From Aquibacillus rhizosphaerae (GTDB taxonomy: Bacteria > Bacillota > Bacilli > Bacillales > Amphibacillaceae), in contig NZ_JASTZU010000036.1 in assembly GCF_030282825.1 (NCBI RefSeq), positions 112,440 through 176,439 on the forward strand: DNA of 64,000 bases. The letters run 5' to 3'. Positions 1 through 6,806 of this stretch are shown here, one piece after another (the first letter of the stretch is position 1; each line of letters starts with the position of its first letter). Position numbers and translations under genes: made by a program. The notes under the pieces are model-generated. The model did not search any database. It was not told where the DNA came from and saw nothing but the letters and a program-made list of their open reading frames with translations.

Positions 1-2
1 AG

Positions 3-482
3 CTTTTCGAAAACAAGTACAATGAGGCAAAGAGAAATGAAGATGAAAAAATATTAACGAAAACAATGATTAACAATTACGCTAAAGCGAAATTACTGTT
101 TCCAATAAAAAATAAAAAGTATTCAAAAGAGCATTTGATATTAATCAGTCTAATATATCAATTAAAAGGTGCATTATCGATAAGTGATGTAAAAGTTGTG
201 CTTGATAGGTTGAACTACAAAATAGAACATGAACAGCTCAATTTAAGTGAATTATACGTGAGTCATCTTGAACTTCATGATAAGAGTATAGAAAATTTTA
301 AAGCGAATATAAATGTGATTTCCTCTGATGTTAATCAAGAGATTGATAAAAAAGAAGATGAGGATATTGAGTATTTAGAATCTCTTCTACTAATTTCATC
401 ACTTATTAATACAAGTAATATGTATAGAAGATTAGCAGAAAGACTCGTTGATGAGATGAAAGAAGAGCCTAACAAGAATTAA
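3..482 (+). CDS. DUF1836 domain protein, 5' end outside the window
   Basis: The frame stays open to the first bases of the window, so the gene starts upstream and only the C-terminal ~159 residues are here. An internal ATG at 66 could be mistaken for the start, but the residues before it (reading LTKTMINNYAKAKLL) continue the DUF1836 consensus 'TKTMVNNYxKxxL', followed by KKYSKEHLILISLIYQLKG and a 'LSISDVK' helix. DUF1836 proteins are small helical, MerR-like predicted DNA-binding proteins of Firmicutes with no established function. The C-terminus is rich in acidic and helical sequence. A strong terminator follows 60 bases after the stop. Family assignment is from recall of the conserved block; the role is unknown. 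Confidence 0.7.
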   Translation, partial: LFENKYNEAKRNEDEKILTKTMINNYAKAKLLFPIKNKKYSKEHLILISLIYQLKGALSISDVKVVLDRLNYKIEHEQLNLSELYVSHLELHDKSIENFKANINVISSDVNQEIDKKEDEDIEYLESLLLISSLINTSNMYRRLAERLVDEMKEEPNKN

Positions 483-540
483 GTATATTAAAGTTGTGAA
501 AAGGGAATTCTAATATAGTAATTTTATAGGTTGGTTTGCA

Positions 541-598
541 AGCATCTTTCGATAAGTTAGTAGATTATACTAATTTATCAAAAGATGCTTCTTTTTTA
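541..598 (+). terminator. Rho-independent terminator after the DUF1836 gene
   Basis: A 22-base left arm (541-562) pairs with 568-589 with only two mismatched or wobble positions around a GATTA loop, followed directly by a T-rich tail. The rest of the gap up to 929 holds no convincing open frame; it carries a TnrA-type box (807-823) and a candidate -10 TATTAA at 851-856. Confidence 0.85.
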
Positions 599-806
599 TA
601 TAATCTGGATATTTTAAAAAGCGATGGTGCATCGCACTATTAACAATCGATGAGGGTGGACAATCTATTAATCCTCTAACCGTTGGTGTTTTTTATCTAT
701 TTAGTTAAAACAAACAAAAGATTCAGACTAATTCATATATATTGACCAATGACAAAAACCAACTTATCGATTAGGATTAATTTAAGTTATTTAATCTAAC
801 AGAAGA

Positions 807-823
807 TGTAAGGTAAATTAACG
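807..823 (+). promoter_or_regulatory. TnrA/GlnR-type box before the ABC importer
   Basis: TGTAAGGTAAATTAACG matches the B. subtilis TnrA/GlnR consensus TGTNA-N7-TNACA at every fixed position but the last. The centre is about 49 bases before the start predicted from a TATTAA -10 hexamer at 851-856, the usual distance for TnrA-activated promoters. The same one-base variant occurs upstream of the tnrA gene in this window. Activity is inferred. Confidence 0.5.
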
Positions 824-929
824 TTATGGGATTGAGCTTAAGAAGTTACGTATTAATAGCCTTATTAATTGAATTTTACAATGATAATTGTCATATAGAC
901 TTTTAGGGTAAATAAAGGAGGAAAATGAG

Positions 930-1721
930 GTGGCAACAGTTCAAAAAGATGTGGTTTCATTTCAGCATGTTAGCAAAGTTTTTAATGGAGAGACAATTGC
1001 TTTAAGTGATTTTAATTTATCCATTGATGAAGGTGAGTTCCTGAGTTTTTTAGGTCCTTCAGGTTGTGGAAAGTCTACCGCTCTTAGGTTAGTAGCTGGA
1101 CTTGGGAATGCAACGCAGGGTACCGTTAAAGTATTTAATGAACCACCAAAACAAATTGTGCAAAATACAAATGACATTGCTTTTGTATTCCAAGATGCAA
1201 ACCTACTTCCGTGGAGAACAGTTCTCGATAACGTTTTACTTCCTTTAGAGTTAAGAGGTGGAAATAAGAAAGAACAAAAGAAAGAAGCGATAAGAGTTCT
1301 TGAGATGGTTGGATTAAAAGAACATGTAAAAGCATATCCACGTCAGTTGTCTGGTGGTATGAAAATGAGGGTTTCTATTGCTCGTGCGTTAGCGGCAAAA
1401 CCAAAGATGTTATTGATGGATGAACCGTTTGGGGCATTAGATGAAATCACTAGGCAAACATTACAGCTGGAATTGCTGGATATATGGAAAAAAGAAGATA
1501 TGACAATACTATTTGTTACGCATAACGTCTTTGAGGCTGTTTTTCTTTCTACACGAATAGCAGTCATGTCGGCTAGGCCAGGAAGGTTATCTTCTACGAT
1601 AGATGTTGAACTGCCATTTCCTAGGCAGTTGAGTATAAGAACGAATCAAAAATTTACTGATTATGTCGATGTCGCTTCTGACAGCCTAGAAAATAGTTCG
1701 GAACAAAGGGAGTTGGTCTAA
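930..1721 (+). CDS. ABC importer ATP-binding subunit (SsuB/TauB/ThiZ type)
   Basis: This 263-residue ATPase energises an importer and would sit on the inner face of the membrane with the permease encoded next. Visible motifs are Walker A GPSGCGKST (about residues 42-50), a Q-loop FQDANLLPWRTVLDN, signature LSGGMKMRVSIARAL and Walker B LLMDEPFGALDE. The LLPWRTVLDN segment is typical of the nitrate/sulfonate/taurine importer branch. Start is GTG 930, eight bases after AAAGGAGG. First gene of a three-gene operon (ATPase, permease, binding protein). A TnrA-like box upstream and the purine-catabolism genes downstream suggest import of a nitrogenous compound, but the substrate cannot be read from sequence. 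Confidence 0.9.
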   Translation: MATVQKDVVSFQHVSKVFNGETIALSDFNLSIDEGEFLSFLGPSGCGKSTALRLVAGLGNATQGTVKVFNEPPKQIVQNTNDIAFVFQDANLLPWRTVLDNVLLPLELRGGNKKEQKKEAIRVLEMVGLKEHVKAYPRQLSGGMKMRVSIARALAAKPKMLLMDEPFGALDEITRQTLQLELLDIWKKEDMTILFVTHNVFEAVFLSTRIAVMSARPGRLSSTIDVELPFPRQLSIRTNQKFTDYVDVASDSLENSSEQRELV

Positions 1722-1724
1722 AAA

Positions 1725-2588
1725 ATGTCCATGCCATCTGTTGAAGTAGTTAAAAACCATGAGCATATTAAAAAAACAGAAGAAAAGAAACAAAACAGTT
1801 TCTTTGCAAAATTCAAACAGATATATCTAGGTCCTATCATTGCTTTTGTCGTATTTATTGCGATCTGGCAAGCAGTCCCATTACTACTTGGATTAAAACA
1901 CTATATTTTGCCAAAACCAACAGATGTAGTTAGTGCAGCAATTGAGGATTGGCATTTGCTTTGGCCGGCTGTACAGATAACGGTAGTAGAATCAGTAGTT
2001 GGATTTCTTGTGAGTGCAGTAGTAGGTATCCTTGTTTCCATTTTACTGGCTACTTCAAAAATATTGGAAAGAAGTATTTATCCTTATGCAATTATTTTAC
2101 AAACCATACCAGTAGTTGCTGTGGCACCTATCGTTGTGATTTGGTTTGGTGCTGGTTATAACTCTATTGTTGTTATTTCTTTCTTAATAGGATTTTTTCC
2201 GGTTATCTCAAATACATTAATGGGATTAAATTCGGTGGACAAGAACATGGATGAGCTTTTTACACTTTATAATGCCTCCAAATGGCAAAGAATGTGGAAA
2301 TTAAGACTTCCTGCTGCTTTACCTTATATGATGGCAGGTTTAAAAATTTCATGTACCCTATCGATTGTCGGTGCCATTGTTGGGGAATATATTGCTGGAA
2401 TTGGTGGTGGTAAAGGAGGTCTCGGTTATTCCATAACTGTTGCTGCGATTCAAGTAAAGACCTCCTATCTGTTCGCATGTGGTATTGCTGCCGCTATTTT
2501 AGGAATCGGTTTTTATCTTCTAGTAAGCTTGTTTGCAAATCTTATGTTGAGGTCTTGGCATGAGTCCGCTATGAAGGTTGACAAATAA
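1725..2588 (+). CDS. ABC importer permease (SsuC/ThiX type)
   Basis: This 287-residue membrane protein starts three bases after the ATPase stop. It has a charged cytoplasmic N-terminus (~30 residues, Lys-rich) and about six hydrophobic segments. The cytoplasmic EAA-type loop lies around residues 180-215 (MDELFTLYNASKWQRMWKL... followed by LPAALPYMMAGLKIS) and contacts the ATPase. The protein belongs to the BPD_transp_1 family that pairs with NMT1/SsuA-like binding proteins. It would form the membrane channel of the importer. Confidence 0.88.
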   Translation: MSMPSVEVVKNHEHIKKTEEKKQNSFFAKFKQIYLGPIIAFVVFIAIWQAVPLLLGLKHYILPKPTDVVSAAIEDWHLLWPAVQITVVESVVGFLVSAVVGILVSILLATSKILERSIYPYAIILQTIPVVAVAPIVVIWFGAGYNSIVVISFLIGFFPVISNTLMGLNSVDKNMDELFTLYNASKWQRMWKLRLPAALPYMMAGLKISCTLSIVGAIVGEYIAGIGGGKGGLGYSITVAAIQVKTSYLFACGIAAAILGIGFYLLVSLFANLMLRSWHESAMKVDK

Positions 2589-2614
2589 TAAAGAAAATAG
2601 AGAGGGGATTAATA

Positions 2615-3634
2615 ATGATTGAATTTGGGGGATTAAAGAAATTCAGAATTTTATTTATTGGTCTGGTTGTAATACTTACTTTAGCTGCTTGTGGTGGACA
2701 AGAGACGGGAAGTGCTTCAGAGACAAATGATGATGCAGCAGATTCTGCTGAGTCTGTAAAGGTTGTATTAAATTGGTTTGCAAAAGCTCAACATGGTGGT
2801 GTCTATGCAGCTGATGATCAAGGTATTTTTGAAGACAACGGTCTAGATGTAACCATTGAACCTGGAGGCCCTCAAGTATCATCTATACAGATGGTGGCTT
2901 CTGGAAGTGCTGAGTTTGGTCTAGCGCATGCTGATCAAATGGTTATAGCGAGAAATGAAGGTATTGAGTTGGTTGCAGTAGCAACAGCTATGCAAGGGAG
3001 TCCTCAGGCGCTAATGTTTCATGAAGGGCAGGGTGTAGCAGATTTTGAAGAAATGAATGGCCGAACAGCTTATATTCAACCGGGGATTACATATTGGGAT
3101 TATTTAAAGAGCCAATATGACTTAAGTGACGTTGAAGAACTATCTTATACAGGTCAGCATACCAATTTCATTGATGATTCAGATGCTATTAGTCAGGCAT
3201 TCGTAACTTCTGAACCATTTTTCTTAGATGAAGAAGGTATTACTACAGAAACTAAACTAGTTTCTGATTCAGGATATAATCCATACAATATCGTTTTATA
3301 TGTAACAAAAGAATACCTTGAGGAAAATGAAGAAACGGTCCAGAAATTTGTAACTTCTTTTGTTGAAGGCTGGAACTATTATAAAGAATCACCAGATGAA
3401 ATTACAGAAGTAGTTCATGAGAATACAGCTGATATTTCATTAGAAGCACTTCAATTCGAACAACAAACACAAGAAGAATTTATCTATGGTGGAGATGCGG
3501 CAGAACATGGTGTGGGGTATATGTCTGAAGAGCGTTGGTCTACACTTATTGATCAATTAAGTGAACTAGGTTTACTAGATGAAAAGTTTGATGCCTCCGA
3601 TATTTTCACTATAGAATATTTACCAGAGAACTAG
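2615..3634 (+). CDS. Substrate-binding lipoprotein, NMT1/THI5-like
   Basis: The 339-residue protein has a lipoprotein signal peptide: basic FGGLKKFR, a hydrophobic core and lipobox L-A-A-C with lipidated Cys26, then a Gly/Ser/Asp-rich linker. The mature domain opens VKVVLNWFAKAQHGGVYAA and continues with FEDNGLDVTIEPGGP, the hallmark of the NMT1/THI5-like family that includes hydroxymethylpyrimidine, sulfonate and riboflavin binders. It is the last gene of the importer operon and is followed by a terminator. No thiamine riboswitch precedes the operon, which argues against a thiamine-precursor role. A purine intermediate or other nitrogen heterocycle is a guess from neighbourhood only. Confidence 0.88.
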   Translation: MIEFGGLKKFRILFIGLVVILTLAACGGQETGSASETNDDAADSAESVKVVLNWFAKAQHGGVYAADDQGIFEDNGLDVTIEPGGPQVSSIQMVASGSAEFGLAHADQMVIARNEGIELVAVATAMQGSPQALMFHEGQGVADFEEMNGRTAYIQPGITYWDYLKSQYDLSDVEELSYTGQHTNFIDDSDAISQAFVTSEPFFLDEEGITTETKLVSDSGYNPYNIVLYVTKEYLEENEETVQKFVTSFVEGWNYYKESPDEITEVVHENTADISLEALQFEQQTQEEFIYGGDAAEHGVGYMSEERWSTLIDQLSELGLLDEKFDASDIFTIEYLPEN

Positions 3635-3648
3635 TATTAAAAAAATTG

Positions 3649-3682
3649 ACAAAGAGGCTGCAGATCAAGCAGCTTCTTTTGT
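3649..3682 (+). terminator. Terminator after the ABC importer operon
   Basis: The arm at 3649-3661 (ACAAAGAGGCTGC) pairs with 3669-3682 (GCAGCTTCTTTTGT) with one G-U pair and one unpaired base, around loop AGATCAA. The right arm carries its own T run. It separates the importer from pucA. Confidence 0.7.
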
Positions 3683-3759
3683 ACTACCCTCTGTAAGGTG
3701 TCAGTAAATTTAAATAGTAAAGCTTGAAATGTGAAAAGCTATTTCATACAAAATATTCC

Positions 3760-3776
3760 TGTTAGGAAACCTTACA
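3760..3776 (+). promoter_or_regulatory. Perfect TnrA/GlnR box before pucA
   Basis: TGTTAGGAAACCTTACA fits TGTNA-N7-TNACA with no mismatch. It lies in the 3635-3941 gap, about 45 bases before a plausible -10 (TAATAGTAT at 3811-3819). TnrA activates nitrogen-scavenging genes in B. subtilis, and a tnrA gene is present in this window at 33246. I infer nitrogen-limitation control of the pucABCDE operon. Apart from this box and the preceding terminator I see nothing else in the gap. Confidence 0.65.
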
Positions 3777-3941
3777 AAGTGCTTGAATTCAGTTTTGGTT
3801 TTTGAGAATTTAATAGTATTTCTAAAAAATTTAAATTATTTAGTTATATAGTTTCTTCGAGTGTTTTAGGCCCTACTATCTAAAGTTATCTAAATTTTCA
3901 AAAAGTAAGTTAATTGGATTTATTTAAAGGGGGATGGAGGG

Positions 3942-4991
3942 ATGGAGGACATACATGCGTTACTTGACGAAATTTCAATATCTTCTGATATAGCTATTCT
4001 TGCTACAATTATTCATGTTGATGGGTCTGCATATAAAAAAGAAGGGGCTATGATGTTGTTTCAAGCTGACGGTTCTCAAGTTGGTATGTTGAGTGCTGGT
4101 TGTCTAGAAGAAGACTTAGCTGCCAGAATAGAGCATCATGGATTAGGCAAACGTCCAGAAATTATCATTTATGATATGAGGGGATACAATGAAATTTCTT
4201 GGGGGGAAGGCTCTGGTTGTAACGGTGTCATCCATGTTCTTGTGGAACCGTTAAACGAGTCGTTAAGGAGACAACTTAAAGAGCTACATTATCATTTAAA
4301 GAATCGACAAGCAGTTACGATGATTAAACAATTGCCAAATGAAAACAATGACAATAAGACAATCTTTTTAACGGAAAGTCAACAAGTGTTTGGTAACTGG
4401 GAATATAACAAGCATTCATTAAGCAAGCAATTAAAGGATTATTATAAATCTGGAAAAAATGGGATACTATACTTTCCTATTCTATCTAAACAAGTTTACG
4501 TTCATTGCTTTAAGCCAAAGCCTAGATTAGTTATCTTTGGCGCAGGTAAAGATGCTATGCCGTTAGCTACCTTTGCAAGTAGAACAGGCTTTTCTGTAGT
4601 AGTTGCTGATTGGCGCCCTGCATTATGTAATTCAAGCCACTTCCCTGATGCTGATGAGCATATTATCGGTTTTCCCGATGAATTAATTAGTAAGATTCCA
4701 TTTACTTCAAATGATTATGTAGTTATTATGACGCATAATTTCCTGAAAGATAAAAGTCTTCTATCTTACCTTACCGACATAGACTTGGTGTATCTCGGTG
4801 TTTTGGGTTCTGCTAGACGCACGAAACGTTTGTTAGGAGGAAAGGACCTGCCCACTCACATAACATCACCTATAGGTTTGTCTATTAACGCTGAAGGTCC
4901 AGAAGAGATAGCGATAAGTGTTGTGGCTGAGTTAATTCAACTATCAAAGAAGCCTCATACCAAAGGAGTAAAATTGTGTGAAACAATATGA
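3942..4991 (+). CDS. pucA: XdhC/CoxI-family xanthine dehydrogenase maturation factor
   Basis: The 349-residue protein has the two-part XdhC architecture. The N-terminal CoxF-like domain has GSAYKKEGAMM and GMLSAGCLEEDLAARI. The C-terminal Rossmann domain has LVIFGAGKDAMPLATFAS and a VVIMTHNFLKDKSLL segment, ending in a GVLGSARRTKRLL stretch. XdhC proteins load and sulfurate the molybdenum cofactor before insertion into xanthine dehydrogenase. It is first of the pucABCDE series, in the same order as B. subtilis. RBS GGGGGATGGAGGG precedes the ATG. The end overlaps pucB by 14 bases, implying translational coupling. A perfect TnrA box lies 166 bases upstream. Confidence 0.9.
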   Translation: MEDIHALLDEISISSDIAILATIIHVDGSAYKKEGAMMLFQADGSQVGMLSAGCLEEDLAARIEHHGLGKRPEIIIYDMRGYNEISWGEGSGCNGVIHVLVEPLNESLRRQLKELHYHLKNRQAVTMIKQLPNENNDNKTIFLTESQQVFGNWEYNKHSLSKQLKDYYKSGKNGILYFPILSKQVYVHCFKPKPRLVIFGAGKDAMPLATFASRTGFSVVVADWRPALCNSSHFPDADEHIIGFPDELISKIPFTSNDYVVIMTHNFLKDKSLLSYLTDIDLVYLGVLGSARRTKRLLGGKDLPTHITSPIGLSINAEGPEEIAISVVAELIQLSKKPHTKGVKLCETI

Positions 4992-5622
4992 ATCTGTAGG
5001 CATATTATTAGCGGCGGGCAAGAGCAGCCGCATGGGGAAAAATAAGCTATATCTCCCTATTAATCAAGATACAATCGGCAGTAAATCGCTAGAAACAGCT
5101 ATATCCTCGAATCTCAATCATACTCTAATAATTTCAAAATCTTCTGATCAACTAGGATGGTTGAATACAAACCAATTAAATGATAATAGGGCCAATAAGT
5201 GGTCGCAGGTAACATGTTTAGATTCATATAAAGGTCAATCGTATTCTATTAAGACAGGTGTGAAGGCCGCGAGTAAATTAAATGCTAGATTTATCATTAT
5301 CATGCTAGCGGATCAACCGTTGATTACAGTAAAAATGATAAATGAACTTATTGCAAAATATAAAAGTGCAACACGAAAGAAAGCACAAGTAGATTATGTA
5401 GTTTCTAGAGTAAATGGAACGGCTATACCACCGATCTTATTTAGCTCAGATTTTTATCCTTCTCTTCTAGAATTACAAGGGGATCAAGGTGCTAGAGTGG
5501 TACTTAGAAACAAAGGTAAAGAGAATTTTGGATTAACTGTAGATTATGATGACTGGAGTTGCTTTCATGACATTGATACAGAGGATGACTACAAATGGTT
5601 AAAGGAAATAAAGGGTTTATGA
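4978..5622 (+). CDS. pucB: MobA-like molybdopterin nucleotidyltransferase for XDH
   Basis: The 214-residue protein has the NTP-transferase signature LLAAGKSSRMGKNKL near the N-terminus and the MLADQPLIT motif around residue 110, as in the MocA/PucB branch. These enzymes transfer a nucleotide to molybdopterin to make the dinucleotide cofactor used by xanthine dehydrogenase. Start is GTG 4978 inside the end of pucA, after AAAGGAG. The stop TGA overlaps the ATG of pucC in an ATGA arrangement. The function is family-level; the nucleotide specificity (CMP or GMP) cannot be judged from sequence. Confidence 0.85.
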   Translation: MKQYESVGILLAAGKSSRMGKNKLYLPINQDTIGSKSLETAISSNLNHTLIISKSSDQLGWLNTNQLNDNRANKWSQVTCLDSYKGQSYSIKTGVKAASKLNARFIIIMLADQPLITVKMINELIAKYKSATRKKAQVDYVVSRVNGTAIPPILFSSDFYPSLLELQGDQGARVVLRNKGKENFGLTVDYDDWSCFHDIDTEDDYKWLKEIKGL

Positions 5623-6497
5623 CAGAAGAGAATATTGTTACTACTTCGGTGTCCGTCCCAACTACGATAGAGGATGCTTTTAAGCAAAAGCAAACCCTTG
5701 GAAAAGCTGCGTGCTACATTGCTGGTGGCACATTAATTCAATTAAAGAGAGAACAAGGCACACCATTGCCTCAACATTTGATTAGTTTAGAGCAAATTGC
5801 TTGGATGAGTGATATAAAGAGGTTGGAAGATAGTCAAGGGTATTCTTTGATGATTGGTGTATTAGCTAGTTTATCGATATGCCAATCACATCCTACCATC
5901 CGAGAGGAGTGGCCGTTATTGTCAGAGGCTATTCAGGAAGTGGCATCTCCAGCAGTTCGGAACCGGGGTACGATAGGTGGCAATATTATTTATCGTATTG
6001 GGGACACAATTCCAGCTTTATTAACCTTAGAAGCAAAAATAACTTGGTTTGATGGTGATTATCGTTCAGAGATTTTATGGAATTTCTTGCAAAAAAATAT
6101 GTTAGAAGATGTTATTATTACAAGCCTTTCACTACCTTCTCCGCCTATTGCTTCTAGAACAATGAATTTTTATAGAAAGGTTGGTCGTCGTGAAGGCTTT
6201 ATTCCTTCGTTAGTGACGGTATCTGCTTATTGTTGTTGGAATAGTGATGAACAGGTGGATTATGTTCGACTAGCTGTTGGTGGAGGTGCGAATACACCTA
6301 AGCGTTTAGAAAGGTGTGAACAATTTATAATTGGCAAAAAAATATCAATTGAAATTTTGGAAGAGCTTTACCAAAAGGTGATAGAAGAATTTTTTCCAGA
6401 ACCAGATAAGTTTGTGTCAACCGAATATCAACAAACTGTGGCTGCTAATTTGATTGTATCAGAGTTAGAAAGTTTTCTAGATGAGTCAATTACGTAA
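5619..6497 (+). CDS. pucC: Xanthine dehydrogenase FAD-binding subunit
   Basis: About 292 residues. The FAD-binding (CO dehydrogenase flavoprotein-type) motifs are CYIAGGTLIQLKRE near the N-terminus and VRNRGTIGGNI around residues 111-121 of this start, and a CODH_FAD C-terminal domain follows (FYRKVGRREGF, LAVGGGANTPKR). The subunit passes electrons from the iron-sulfur subunit to the acceptor. I chose ATG 5619, which overlaps the pucB stop as ATGA; an in-frame ATG at 5595 would add eight residues. The last few codons lie inside a dispersed hairpin repeat (6485-6597), so the repeat may have set the present C-terminus. Confidence 0.88.
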   Translation: MTEENIVTTSVSVPTTIEDAFKQKQTLGKAACYIAGGTLIQLKREQGTPLPQHLISLEQIAWMSDIKRLEDSQGYSLMIGVLASLSICQSHPTIREEWPLLSEAIQEVASPAVRNRGTIGGNIIYRIGDTIPALLTLEAKITWFDGDYRSEILWNFLQKNMLEDVIITSLSLPSPPIASRTMNFYRKVGRREGFIPSLVTVSAYCCWNSDEQVDYVRLAVGGGANTPKRLERCEQFIIGKKISIEILEELYQKVIEEFFPEPDKFVSTEYQQTVAANLIVSELESFLDESIT

Positions 6498-6597
6498 TTA
6501 TCTCATTCAGTCATCAGGGGCAATATATAGTTTGGATATCGTTTTATTCAACTATACATTGTTGTAGGTGACACTAAATGGGTTATGTAATTGATTA
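6485..6597 (-). repeat. Dispersed hairpin repeat, copy C (inverted orientation)
   Basis: Reverse-complemented, this segment aligns along its length with the copies at 15889 and 48057, sharing CACCTACAACAATGTATAG and ATATCCAAACTATATATTGC. It can fold as a long interrupted hairpin. It begins within the last codons of pucC and fills the first part of the pucC-pucD gap. Confidence 0.8.
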
Positions 6598-6611
6598 GAT
6601 AGATAAAAAAT

Positions 6612-6786
6612 TCGGAGATGTCTAGCCGCAGCTCCTACCCGAGAAACAATCTTTATGGTAAAGAGCCCCACATAGATGTTCGTCATAATTGCCCTAGGGT
6701 GAGCACAAAGGAAGACTTCATAGAAAGACACCGCAGTAACAAGGTTTTTTCTTGTTTCGAAGTCGCCCTGCGCTTTTCTTATAGTT
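6612..6786 (+). repeat. Dispersed 'CTAGC..CAGC ... GCGCTTTTCTTAT' repeat
   Basis: The segment opens GGAGATGTCTAGCCGCAGCTCCTACCC (key part TCTAGC..CAGC) and closes CTGCGCTTTTCTTATAG. The two ends reappear almost joined at 26248-26285. I recall related sequences as intergenic repeats in Bacillaceae genomes. An open frame running through it continues into pucD but is not part of that protein. Confidence 0.6.
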
Positions 6787-6806
6787 TGGTGAAAGGATTG
6801 AGACAC

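Noticed and set aside
880..896. Fur-box-like palindrome ATGATAATTGTCAT before the ABC importer
   Set aside because: Only a partial match to TGATAATNATTATCA and no iron-related gene follows.
483..929. Thiamine or purine riboswitch before the NMT1-type ABC operon
   Set aside because: Neither the TPP (CTGAGA...ACCTGAT-like) nor the purine aptamer conserved bases could be found.
6618..6806. N-terminal extension of pucD starting at 6618
   Set aside because: The extension is encoded by a dispersed repeat, has no similarity to XDH and lacks an RBS; ATG 6807 has one.
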